A DNA stretch of 64,000 nucleotides from Adiantum capillus-veneris (lineage: Eukaryota > Streptophyta > Polypodiopsida > Polypodiales > Pteridaceae): the NCBI GenBank assembly GCA_014529385.2, contig CM043945.1, positions 94,774,112-94,838,111 on the forward strand. The letters are read 5' to 3'. Positions 11,221 to 22,640 of this stretch are shown in pieces. The translations under genes were made by a program, and so were the position numbers. The notes under the pieces were generated by a model, which saw only the letters and a program-made list of their open reading frames with translations, was not told the origin of the DNA and did no database searches. The stretch's first letter is position 1. Every line of letters starts with the position of its first letter.

Positions 11221-12288
11221 TTCAGGTTAGAGGCGATTCTCGCTCACGATCGTGACGACTAACATGTTGGCATTGCGGCCACGATGGGCATATTAGGCAT
11301 GTTGCTTCAGGCGTATGAGGCAGTGAAAGAGGCAGATGCATGATGCTACTATGAGAACAGATGCTAGAGAGTATGCATGTGACAGGCATGTCACTTTTGA
11401 GTCTAGCTTGCCTTCAGACTACTTTGTGTCTTGGGATAGCACATTGTCTACGTGTTTTCTGCTAAACAAGCATGTAGTTTTTCACATGACGCCACGTCGT
11501 GATTTGTTTTGCTCTTTCTCTAGTGGGATACTTGGTTGTGTGCAGTTTGTTGATGGCTCCGCAGATGACATAGAGGGTGCTAGAGATGTATGCATGTCTT
11601 TACCTAGCAGTGCATTCTTTACACTACGATATGTACATTATGTACCAGGACTCAGCCAGAGTCTCATTTCAGTGCGTTAGTTTTGCAGAGTAGTGGAAAT
11701 TGTGTACGGCTTGGAGAGCAGTCATTTCAGATGCATAGGGGATCACTAGTGATAGCCAGAGGTGTTAGGAGTGGTCCGGTATACCCTTTGCATATTTTTG
11801 ACACACGAGCCGGTGTAGTCTCTGTGTATTTGCAACCATGTTTGGAGCGAGAGACGAGGCATGTCTCTTTTGCGAATGTGGTGCATGGAGAGCAAGTTGT
11901 GCATTTGTCTTGTGGTGACGTTCACACAGACGGTGGTATCTCTGGGGATGCACGGCTTGATCAGTCATCAGTTAAGGTGACATCATTTGAGCTAGAGATC
12001 GATGCATTGTTCTATGATGCATCTGATATGTTTGATGGTGACAATCCCCTTCACACAGCTGTGTGTGATTACAATGGTGCTGATTTTTTTATTTTGCAAT
12101 CATTCTCGGCAGATATGCCTTTGCTAGACACCGCTGACATGGTGATGCATAGTCAGGTGGTTCTTGATGAGGATGCATATGGCACTGAGGTTACTGACAG
12201 GAATAGGTTGGCACACATAGTGCATGTTTTGTTGGCTTTTGGGTCTTTGATTTCTGACCTTTTGGTCTTGAGACCTGATCTTGCCTAG
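11221..12288 (+). pseudogene. N1 gag-protease remnant and tail
   Basis: Compared with N2, the knuckle region is broken by a stop and frameshift (11240-11300). The protease-like part is open at 11336-11680, with the active-site segment changed to LLNKHVVFHMT (N2: LLDSDATFHVT), then GCVQFVDGSADDIEGA and LRYVHYVPGLSQSLISVR. A stop at 11678-11680 separates it from a second open frame at 11683-12288. That frame includes GSLVIARGVRSG and ends with LAFGSLISDLLVLRPDLA, the start of the copia linker between RT and RNase H. It cannot encode an active protease. Confidence 0.75.
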
Positions 12289-12579
12289 CGGTTGGTGCAT
12301 TTGCAGTTGGAGTTGTCAGATGTGCGATGACCGACACTGGCATTGTGCATTGTGGAGCCATGCAGGTCTTCACTTGATACCTGCATCAGGAGTGTCATCG
12401 TGGCTCTATCCCTAGTGGTATACATGTTGCATCTACACTAGAGCGGTTACAGATGCACTCATGTGTTTGGAGTGAGCCAGTGGGCATAGGTTGAGAGTCT
12501 TTTTCTCTCACCTCTTGTACATACCAGTTGTAGGCTAGTCTTCTTGCCACTTATCGGCACATATCCTTTAGTGGGAGAA
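12289..12579 (+). other. N1 3' internal end with polypurine tract
   Basis: Decayed continuation of the tail. TTTAGTGGGAGAA at 12567-12579 is the polypurine tract directly before the LTR. Confidence 0.7.
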
Positions 12580-12882
<303 letters not shown>

Positions 12883-12928
12883 ATTGGTATCAGAGTGCAT
12901 GGTGATCGCGGCAGTAAATTGAGGTAAA

Positions 12929-13890
12929 TTGGATGCACCTTTGTCTAGTCGTACTCGTTCAGGCTCTTGCCATGCATCTTATGCATCAGATTGTTATGCT
13001 TTGGTTGTGTCTAGCTTACATGATGTTGAGAAATCTCTCTCTTTTGATGAAGCAAAAAGTTCAAAAAATTGGATGGTTGCCATGCAATCAGAATATGATA
13101 CACTTATAGAAAATGACACGTGGACTTTATGTGATTTGCCTCCTGGCAAAAAGGCCATTGGTACAAAGTGGGTTTACAAGTTGAAAGGCAAGCCGGATGG
13201 TGAGAAATATCGTTATAAGGCTCGACTTGTTGCAAAGGGTTATGCACAGCAAAAAGGAATAGATTATGAAGAGACTTTTGCTCCCACTTGTCCTATGACT
13301 ACTGTGCGTTTTCTATGTGCATTGGCAACTCAAGTTTTGGTTGGGATGTACATCAATCATACATTGTTACTGCTTTCTTGAATGGTGACATATTTGAGGA
13401 AGTTTATGTAACACAGCCTCGCGGTTTTGTCAAGAAGGAAAAGAGGATAGTGTGTGCAAATGTAACAAAGCTTTGTATGGGTTGAAGCAATCTCCTCGTG
13501 CTTGGTATGAGAAGGTTGACACTCATTTGGTCAAACGAGGCTTTTGTAACAGTCCAACAAAAAGCACATTTTATGTAAAGCGTGATGTACTTCTCATTGT
13601 GGTTCTTTATGTAGATGATTTGTTGATCATTGGACCAAATGAGAGACATGTTGCTGAATTTAAGACTGATATGAATGCCACTATCAAGATGAAAGATTTG
13701 TGGGTGTTGCATCATTACTTGGGGATACAGTTTAAGCAGTGTGATGGTGGCATTGCCTTGTGTCAGAAAAGTTACATAGAGACATGGCTATGTAAGTTTG
13801 GACTTGAGGATTGCAAACCTATTGCCACTCCCATGGAAACACGTTTGAAATTGAGTCTTCAAGATGTTGGTGATCCTGCAGATGTCACTC
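12929..13890 (+). pseudogene. C1 reverse transcriptase
   Basis: RT of the copia polyprotein, which copies element RNA into DNA. It opens with SLSFDEAKSSKNWMVAMQSE and has GTKWVYKLK, YKARLVAKGYAQQKGIDYEETFAP, then a frame change near 13290-13450, ALYGLKQSPRAWY, and the catalytic YVDDLLIIG at about 13608-13634, which is intact. WVLHHYLGIQF and the ATPMETRLKL segment follow. After about 13870 the linker with the usual TRPDI motif is missing and the frame passes straight into RNase H. Confidence 0.85.
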
Positions 13891-14472
13891 TTAGCCCAGG
13901 GTCTAAGCATTGGCAGGTTGTCAAGACGATTTTTTACTACTTGAGTGGCACTTTACATCTTGGCTTGTTTTATCCCAAGGGGGGATCCTTGCCGCCAGAC
14001 TTACATGCTTTTTCGAACTCAAATTGGGCTGGTTGTTTTGACATGCGAGTGTCCACAAGTGGTTTTTGTTTCATGCTTGGTAGTTCATGTATATCACGGT
14101 TGAGCAAGAAGCAACCTACTGTGACCACTTCTAGTTGCGAGGTTGAGTACAGGGCAATCTTCACAGCTACGGTTGAGTGTGTATGGCTCAGGTGCCTTAT
14201 GGCTGATTTGGGTGTTGGATAGGATACTGCCAACACTATCTACACTGACAGTTAGAGCGCATTGGCAGTTGCGAGGAACCCAGTTTTTCATGCTCGCACA
14301 AAGCACATTGAGGTGCATTACCACCATGTCAGGGAGACTCTCAGTAGCAGAGATCAACTTGGCTCATGTGCCAACACAAGACAACCTTGCACATCTTTTC
14401 ACAAAGGCATTGTCTCATGAGAAGTTCGAAGCTTTCCGCAAAGCTTTGGGCTTACTCCCCTTTGTGGATTGA
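13891..14472 (+). pseudogene. C1 RNase H and polyprotein end
   Basis: KHWQVVKTIFYYLSGT leads into RNase H. The first acidic residue is changed (FSNSNWAG where YSDADWAG is usual), while TSSCEVEYRAIF keeps the glutamate region. The frame stops at 14222. The end of the polyprotein (NLAHVPTQDNLAHLFTKAL, ending LPFVD) is in a different frame up to 14472. Confidence 0.8.
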
Positions 14473-14533
14473 TCATGTCCTCAGGGCATGGCACTTCCCG
14501 TTACTCATGTGCTAGCTCTCGTTCACCGCATCA

Positions 14534-14805
14534 CTCCAAGGGGGATTTGTTACCATATACATGTGGTAGAGATGTGTGTGAACAGACTTAGGACCGCCGA
14601 GGCATTTTTTCCCTCACTAAGAGGTTTTTCCCCCCGTGCATTGTATATATGCCCATCATTCTAGGGCTATCTATCTTTCCGTTGCACACTAAGTAAAACA
14701 CTCTCTGTTGTGTGCACACTAAGTAAAACACTCTCCGTTGCGTGCCTTGAGCTTCCTTCATCTTCTCCAAGCTGTGTGTGTTTTCCTGCACCCCTAATTC
14801 CAACA
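14534..14805 (+). repeat. C1 polypurine tract and 3' LTR
   Basis: CCAAGGGGGATT precedes TGTTACCATATACATG at 14548. The LTR ends TTCCAACA at 14805; 258 bp. A TATA-like TGTATATATG lies at about 14642. A 30-bp unit (GCACACTAAGTAAAACACTC) is duplicated in tandem at 14684-14713 and 14714-14743. The matching 5' LTR is not in the window. Confidence 0.8.
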
Positions 14806-15234
14806 TTGATAGTGAGTCCTCCTAGACGACTCTTAGTCGTAGGGATAGTGCATGGGTGGTCAAAAGTGTGCCTAAATGCGAGGCCTTGTGCTATGGCTCC
14901 ATGCATGCATTCATAGAATATGCATGGAAGAATTTTGATGTGCAAGATGGAGATCATAGGCCTGTGTGCTAATAATGGGCATTTGTCGACAAGGTTTCCT
15001 GTGCTAAGCATTCTAATGGACCTCATGGCCACATTCAGCGATCGTTCATCGTGTAATTTTTTTTGTAGGCAGTTGGGCTCTTTTCCTTATGGATAATTGA
15101 AAGAATTCTTCCAGTTGGTCTCTAGGTGAGTCGATGTTTCGCCTGGGAATCCATACTTGCTTGGATGCTAGTTTCCTTGGATTTGGATTGGATGGATTTG
15201 GTAGAAGAATGGTCTTTGGTATCCATATGTACTT
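14806..15234. other. Spacer, nothing recognised
   Basis: No gene or repeat stands out between the C1 LTR and the gag remnant that follows on the other strand. Confidence 0.5.
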
Positions 15235-16740
15235 CTATTGGGATTGAGCTTGAGCCAAAATATTTGGTACTCTTTTAGGCTTTGAGGTGACCATCTTGAA
15301 TGGTTCTTTTGCCTTAATCTTTGTGTTGGGCTTAGGTTTTACTAGTTGTGGTCTCTTGGGGACCCAAATATATTCATTGCCACTTTGCGCCTTGACTAGT
15401 TGTTTTGGCAACCATCTGTTATGTGTCTTAGGATTTTGAGTCAATATATTTCTTTTTTCCTCTCGGTGTCTCTTTGATGTCCTTGGGAATTTAAGATGAT
15501 AAACCTTTGGTTTAGGTGAGGAACTTTTTTCTTCTTGATGCATGCTTTAGATGAGCTTGGTCGATCTTTTGGTAGCCATACCTGTCTAGTTGATGGCCTT
15601 GTTGCTTTTGTTGGTTAGGAGTTGTGGTCTTGGGAATGTGGAAACAATTTTCTTGGCCATTTTTGGTACCCAATTTGTTGTTTCTTGTGTCATGGGTTGT
15701 TTCCCTTTTTCTTGTGTGTTGGTATCCTTGGTGGTTTTTGGCTATTGTTGAGTGGCAAATGGTACCATGAATTTTTTATCTTGACTCTGAATATGTACCA
15801 CTTCTTTTTGCCAATCAATTTGAGCGTTATAAGTGTGTTTCCCAGTTGCGTGATTTGCTCATTTTTGTTCTATCGCACACCACTTAGATTGCGTAACCTG
15901 TGGCTTAGCATATGGATTAATCCTCTTGAGCACCTCTTCAATGAGCTATTCTTGATTTAGCGGAGATTCAGGTTTTTGTATTGATTTGACAGATTTGGAT
16001 CCACTATGTTGTGACGAGAAATCATCGTCTGAGTCCTTGTATTCCCCTTCATTGTGACGACGCAATTATTTACCAAGTAGAGAGCCTCTTTTGTCAACTC
16101 ATTCAATGTAGGGCTCTTTTTCATGTGTAGGTCTTTTTGGAGATCTTTGTTCCTCAGTCCTTGGATAAAAATGAGCATTAACCTTGACTGGGTTGGCAGT
16201 TCATCTACTGGATAGAACTTCACATATCTTTTCGTACAGATTCGCCTTCTTTGTGCTTGAATTTGTGGATTTGTGAGGCGGTGTTGTGAGCTATCCCTCT
16301 TTGAGAGAATTCTTCGATAAATTCGTCAAACACCTCCTCAATCGACTCAAAATCTCTACGTTCTACGAAATCGAACCAGGTGGCAATATCCTCCTTGAGA
16401 GTTCGTTCAAATCCTACAAATTACATTGGAAAATCTAGGACTTCCTCGGCTCTAATGAGGCGCCCAAATGCTACCACGTGATCTCTACAATCTTTGTTTT
16501 TGAAATATTCGTGTTTACGCATTTTTTGGCCTGAGATGGCATGATTCTATGGTGCTCTATGAATCTAAGCATAGGGTCTCCTAGTCCTCCTCTATGAGCT
16601 CTTTATGGCCTAGGGTATGGTAAGTGTTCTTCTCCTAGGGATGCTCCTAATGCATATTTCTTGGTTGGTCTAGCCGGTGGTCGTTCCTCTCCTTAGACCC
16701 TTTCTTCTCGTTCTCGTTCTCATTCTCAAGGTGGTGCTTA
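15235..16740 (-). pseudogene. gag: Decayed retrotransposon gag, minus strand
   Basis: Reading leftward from about 16600, a capsid pattern is recognisable in pieces: DPMLRFIEHHRIM, ATWFDFVERRDFESIEEVFDEFI (split by reading errors), HKFKHKEGESVRKDM, KFYPVDELP, FIQGLRNKDLQKDL. This fits Retrotrans_gag. A Lys/Pro-rich frame follows at 15235-15543 with two WLPK/WVPK motifs. No protease or polymerase and no LTRs are seen. A 19-bp C/T-rich word is repeated at about 16708 and 16758. The class is uncertain. Confidence 0.6.
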
Positions 16741-19700
16741 TGTCCTGGTTGGATTTGACGTTCTCGTTCTCATTCTCAATTTGCTGACACTTTTGAACAC
16801 ACAACTTTCATTAAAATGCTTCAACTTCATTATAGCTAATTTTTCATGCCAAAAGGTCCAATGGAGAGTTGTGTTGAATGCTCCTTAGGGCCCCACTTTC
16901 AAAGAGAAAACCCTCTCGGGCACTCACTCCTTGCAGTACAAACCATTGTTTAGGAAAAAAATTATCATTTGACCTCTCGACGTCAAAATAAGGTAATTAG
17001 ACATTCATTTGAAGGCTTTTCTAAACATTTTGGGTGCCTTGTGGCGTCAAATTCTTTAAATCTACACCCAACTCATAGTTCAAGTCAATTTTACTATTTA
17101 TTAGTCACAAAGGCCACTCTAAATGTGGGCCCTCATGAATAAAGAACTTGCATGAAATGAAAAGCAAGTGGGTGCCTATTTTGTTGATTTTAAAAATAAA
17201 AAAAATAGTTAGTTTTCTATGTAACAATGCTTTTTTCCCTATTAGAGGAACTCTGTTTTCTTTCTCGACTAAAAGGCCTTATGGAACACCTTAATATTTC
17301 TCGATGACCTATTATTCATGAGGATTAGGCCAAAAGAAGCTAGAGTCACAACAAGACAGCATGTCCTCCATAGGTTGTATACATATACCCTTCTTAGTTG
17401 TAAAGCAAAGGAAAAAGACACAAAGTTAATAAGTTTCTATGACAGCATATACTGTTCCTCTACATAATTGCATTATTCCTCCTCAGAATTCCTACATTTT
17501 CATGATATAGAAGGTAGAACTGCCTATATGATGGCGTGTCTTAAATTTTAGGTTGTTGAAGAGCTATCAAATACATCCAATGTTTTTAAAATTGATGAGT
17601 TTCATCATGAGAAGAACATAATTTTTTTTTAGAGATCATGGTCGAGTTCATTGAGCCGCCCATATTCGACGTGCCAGAGAGGATCCTTGGGTGTAGTGAT
17701 TACATAACATGCCTGAGGTGTAAGGTTCAAGTTTTGTGGAAGGACATATACTTGGAAACATTGTTGCGATATTACCAAGAATTTTCCCAAAATGTTTTCG
17801 AGCACAAAACCTTCCTTTAAATAGGGGGTGAGGTAACATAGTCAACAAAGGCTATTTGGGGATAGAGCTCGACAAGGAGTCGAAAACAGGCTATCGGAGA
17901 GTGGATGTTGGAAGTGCTCAAGTTTAGGGGTAATGGTGTCAAAAGGTCAAAAAGGGCCCATAGGCACAATCGGGTTAGTGTGGACAAGTACACTACGACA
18001 ATAGCCAAGCCGATCCACAGCACTCTGTAGCCCTCTACAATTGGGTGGTGAAACTAACCTACTCCCCCCTTGGACATGGTTTTGATTGGCTCACTTTCTG
18101 GCCACCTAGGGTTAGGTGGTGACCCAAGCTCCGTACCTGTCCTCTCCTCTTGGCCATGGCAGTGTTACAATCATGTTGCAATATATGCTCTCTCTCTCTC
18201 ACACACAGACAAGAGCATACCTCAATACAAAGCTCTGGCGTTGATTTCCTTGGACCTTCTTTTACAAAGTAAATAATAAGGCAATTGATTGCAAACCAGC
18301 ATGAAATGTCATTCATCAATTAGACCTTTAAAATCAAGGCCAGAAAATATTTTTCTGGAAGCAGGGCTAGTGCTCCCTCTAATCTCCCTCCTATACTTCC
18401 TCCAGCTCATCCGCAAGTCAATTACCCCTTAAATGTATATGTACTAGTCAGTTGAAAGCAAAACTAGTTTCTACTCACAATACCTTCGTTGAGCAACCTC
18501 TGGTAGAATTCGCTGAAAAGAGAGGCAGAGCAGAGGACCACCTCAGCATGACATCATAAACAAACCACAATATCACGGCATGTAATCTCATACAACCAGC
18601 TACAGTAGACACCAATAATCCACTTTAGACTTAGCCAGTCACTATGGTATTTTGGTTGACAGGCATGACAACCTATCTCACGTTACATTCTGTGCGATCA
18701 TCCAATGCTCCTGGTTGGTGGATGTAGTCGCCAGGCATTTCAGTCGCACATGACAGCTCGAACAAGATCTGTGAAGAAATGAAATTCCTGCACTCTTCTC
18801 TCCCACTACCAGGCTTTCCTCCAGCCACGCTTTCCCCATATGAAATTAATACTCTCAATCACAGTTATGGTGCCCCATCTCAAAAGCCCAACACCTTTGA
18901 ACAGAAGGTAAAACATTGATTATGTTTGGTAAGCTGATGCAAAGACAGCAGTTTGTGGATACTCGAATAAGACAATGATCAAATAGAATGAGCTTCTCCC
19001 GAGTGCAGAATAGGCCTATTTTAGCACATCCTCAGCAAATAATAAGCACATTGCTGAGATGAATCAGCACCAATCCTCAGGAAGATGCTATTGGCATATG
19101 TTCACCTGACAGCCTCCTCAGGGATGTGGCAATTCCAAACTCTTGCCATAGTGGCAGTTAATAAGACAAATGAGCATCCTGTACTCGCTAACTCATGGGT
19201 CATAGCATGTTGTTTCTATTTGGCTTGGTCAGCAGAAGAAAGCTGTTCAAAGTTCCCTGCAACTCCTCCATAGACTGCCTCAAACAAACTGTCTAGCACT
19301 GCAACCATTCACAGACAGACCTATCTATTTGGCTTGGTCAGCAGAAGAAAGCTGTTCAAAGTTCCCTGCAACTCCTCCATAGACTGCCTCAAACAAACTG
19401 TCTAGCACTGCTACAATTCACAGACAGACCTATCTATTTGGCTTGGTCAGCAGAAGAAAGCTGTTCAAAGTTCCCTGCAACTCCTCCATAGACTGCCTCA
19501 AACAAACTGTCTAGCACTGCTACCATTCACAGATAGACCTACCCAGATAAAGCTATTAGTCACGCCCATGTGCGCCATAGGCTCACTTGAGTCACTCCTC
19601 CCCAAAGAGACCATCTGTGAAGTCAGACCAGCCTTGAACTTGCAGCTACCCAAGAGCGCACAGGACAAGCCCATTACAGAGACATGCAATTGCAAAACAT

Positions 19701-20316
19701 CAAGCCGATACACTCGTTCTCTTTCTGTCCATGAACAACATGCAGATTAGACATCACCCTCCCTCACATGCAAGTTAAACATCACACTCCCTCACAGGCA
19801 AACAGCACACTCCTCACATGCATATAGATTGATCTAAGATTCATGTGTGTGTCACGTATCACACACTTGGTCCATGGCAGCACCAATTGCTTTAATATCT
19901 GACATTCTATTCCGAGCTGCAAACAACAATTACCCTCCCTCCTAACACTGTTATACCAACAAAACAGGTCTTCTGCAACACTGTTAAAACATACGCATAA
20001 GCACATATCAAAGCAGAAAAAGCTTCAGTTTGAAGCATGTACAACACACAAAAAGTAATGCCACAGCTCAGAACTGTAAACAACCATTAAATAACTAGCA
20101 TTAAGATGACCAAACTTGCTATATGACCAGCAGCTGTGGGATATACTCAATGAATGTAATGGCCTTAAACTGCTAAAACTCATAGAAGTACTTGTTTGAG
20201 AGCAAAAAGGTTGGTATTTGGTCTCAATACATTGGAAATAAGTTATCTATATATGACTGAAAGGAAATAGCATACTGATGACAGAAAAATTTCATCAAGA
20301 CCTCTGCCCAAAAGGA
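16741..20316. other. Intergenic, 3' side of the DCD gene
   Basis: No supported gene and no transposon domains. Small open frames (17638-17820, 18070-18319, 19085-19273) show no family signal. The only clear structure is the tandem repeat at 19216-19542. The 3' untranslated region of the DCD gene should lie just left of 20317, but its end cannot be fixed. Confidence 0.5.
19216..19542. repeat. Three tandem copies of a 109-bp unit
   Basis: Units start at 19216, 19325 and 19434 with CTATTTGGCTTGGTCAGCAG and each contain CTGCAACTCCTCCATAGACT. Copies differ at only a few positions (for example CTGCAACC, CTGCTACA and CTGCTACC near the end), so the expansion is recent compared with the decayed transposons. 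Confidence 0.95.
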
Positions 20317-22309
20317 TCAATATCCACTGCTACCATAATACCGGGACTGTGGTAGCAAATCACCACGGTAAGCCAAACCAGAATAGCTTGTAAGTCCACC
20401 AGACAAAGAATCTATGCCATTCTCCATTCTGTGCAATCCTCCATATCCAGCACTTGACGCATATATATCACTTGCCCTCCCACGCAACAGATCACTTGAC
20501 AGACCACCGGAATAAGCGCTCTCAACAAGTGGATCCAATCCACCCACCCTTCTGTCCAACACATCAGCTCTCGCGTCTGCAGCACGCAGCCTCTGCCGAT
20601 AAAGAGGATCCAGATCAGCACCCAGTGTACTCCCTTGAGAATAAACGGAGAGAAATTCATCTCTAGCTCTGGGCTGGCCAGAGAGAAGTTCGTCTCTAGC
20701 TCTGGGCTGGCGCAGATCAGAGAGAGAACGCAAAGGATCAGCATTGTAAGCCGAGAGAGACAAGGGAGCAGACACAAGCGAACCAACGTCTTGCTGCAAC
20801 CTTGGCTCGCGACCAAGGTAAAGATCGTCTGATCCACGCGCATCCAGCATGCGGCGTTCTTCTGGTGGATAAAGTTGGGCGTACTTGGTTAAAGACTGAG
20901 AATAACTTGGAATCTGCTTTTCAGCTCTGTAGCGATCAGACGAAGAGTAGGCGCTTTCATACTTTGTCAAAGGAGGAAACAGACCAGGATCAGATGAAAT
21001 GCGACTGGTTTCATATGTAGCCCTGGGTGATAGGTGTCTTGAGATGAGTCTCTCCTGTGCATGCCGATCAATCTCTGGAGGTCTGGAAACAGCTACCTTA
21101 GCTACCACATCGGGCTCATCAAAACCAGCCATTCTTGGGCGGGGTGGGCTGCGACCCACAGAATTTGGTAAGGGACGGAATAACTTCACCAGCCTGTGCA
21201 CCTGCTTTCAGAAACCCACAGATGTCTTAATGTGGCTGATGGCGCACCGCCTTAGTGTTTTGTAAAACAATAATAAAGTAGAAACACAGAAATGCTTCAC
21301 ACAAAAGAGACATGACTTGGACTAAGTTATGCAAACCACAAACTTCATTTTAGGGATAAAATAACTTATGAAAATGGAATCAGATGCTAATCTCTCATTA
21401 GAAACCTAGAACAATTCAGTACTTTAGAGCTGGAAAAATAATATAAAGCATTACAATGGATAGAAACTGCAAGTACTACTGTGCATGTTAAGAGTAAACA
21501 TTGACATGCAAGAACTAAGAGAAAAATCACACAGATACAGCTCGACAAAACATAAATGCAAGGAAAGAAGGTAGTCAGAAAAGATATCAAACCTAGCAAA
21601 GCATCTTCCAAATGAAGACCAATTATAAAAACATGCTCACCTGCTCAGTCTTGAGTTCCACCTTAAACCTCCTTTGGTCAATATAGTTCTCTTTGATAGC
21701 AGCTTGGAACATATCCTCAGGAAGCGGTAGACAATCCTTTTGGATAGAAAATCTCACCTGATTAGGCATGCTAAGTCATCAATAGCATTGGAAAGAGTAG
21801 AAAAAGGCTAACATGTATCCTCAACTTCAACAGTCGACTAGAAACAGTTCAGTGCTGGCATATATTGTCAAAACAGTTCAAACGTCTCAATAAATGATTC
21901 GGCTTACCTGCCATGGGAATCCTCCACCAAAAGCTTCACGTTCAAGTTTGTAAGTCCCTTGGGACGTGGCCACATATATACCATAGAGAAGCCGCAAATC
22001 AACATCAAACAAGAACAGGCGCATGCCCTTCCTGACCTGCTCAACCAGATGCTTCTTGCCCTCATTCAAGCCAAAGACTCTGTATTTGAAGCAGTCTGCC
22101 TTGGTGGAGGCATTGCACATAAAAATGAAGCCCCCAAGATCACCTATTATCTGTTTCTTGGCAGCCTCAACTTGCCCTTGTCCGTTCTTTGCAGTCAACT
22201 TGCCCTTGCTCTTCTCATTTTGGTAGCCCACATTTTTGGGCTTTGCGTTTTCCCCTTTGGGAGGTCCACCCGCGCTTGGCTTCCTCAAAAGCTTGCCTTT
22301 ACGAGCCAT
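20317..22309 (-). CDS. DCD (Development and Cell Death) domain protein
   Basis: Three coding exons on the minus strand: 22309-21908, 21757-21641 and 21201-20317. All junctions are phase 0 with GT..AG borders (donors GTAAGC and GTGAGC, acceptors ending CAG), giving 467 residues. Residues 1-55 are basic and Lys/Gly-rich. The DCD domain spans about 56-185: GGFIFMCNASTKADCF, YRVFGLNEGKKHLVEQV, GMRLFLFDVDLRLLYGIY, then across intron 1 FPWQ-VRF and CLPLPEDMFQAAIKENY, ending HRLVKLFRPLP in exon 3. Plant DCD proteins are linked to development, stress and cell death; the molecular role is not established. The C-terminal 280 residues are rich in Ser, Tyr, Arg, Leu and Asp, with an 11-residue tandem repeat (QPRARDELLSG, QPRARDEFLSV), and end YYGSSGY. 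The first ATG gives a complete domain. It is the only apparently intact host gene here. Confidence 0.92.
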
Positions 22310-22640
22310 AGATTTGCGAGAGATTGCCTAAAGCCTGTGCAAGCAAAATATAGAAACGACGGAACAGAAACAGTAGGATATCACTAGAAGGTTCGAAGAA
22401 AGAAAAACACACAAAGAAAGAAAGAGCTTACAACGAAACTTGGCAAGAAACTCGGCCAAGACGACTCTTGGAGAAAGAAGCTCACCTGCAGGTGAAAACC
22501 GCCCAAAACCCTACTTCTGCTACCCGCTGCTAGAAGGAGCCGTTCTATTAAGCTGCACTATTGCTTGCTTTCACACGCGCCTGTCCGTCCTCCAAGCAAC
22601 GAGCAAGCTCAGCAAGGTTTTTTCGTAGCAATTTTTTTTG
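22310..22640 (-). other. Probable 5' untranslated region with an intron
   Basis: Upstream of the DCD start codon, the minus strand reads a pyrimidine-rich stretch ending TTGCTTGCACAG, then GCTTTAGGCAATC and the ATG 23-25 bases on. This is a plausible 3' splice site. A GTAAGC about 95 bases further upstream (near 22430) could be the donor. A short intron in the 5' leader is therefore likely. The promoter should lie to the right of about 22560 and has no element I can identify. Confidence 0.45.
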
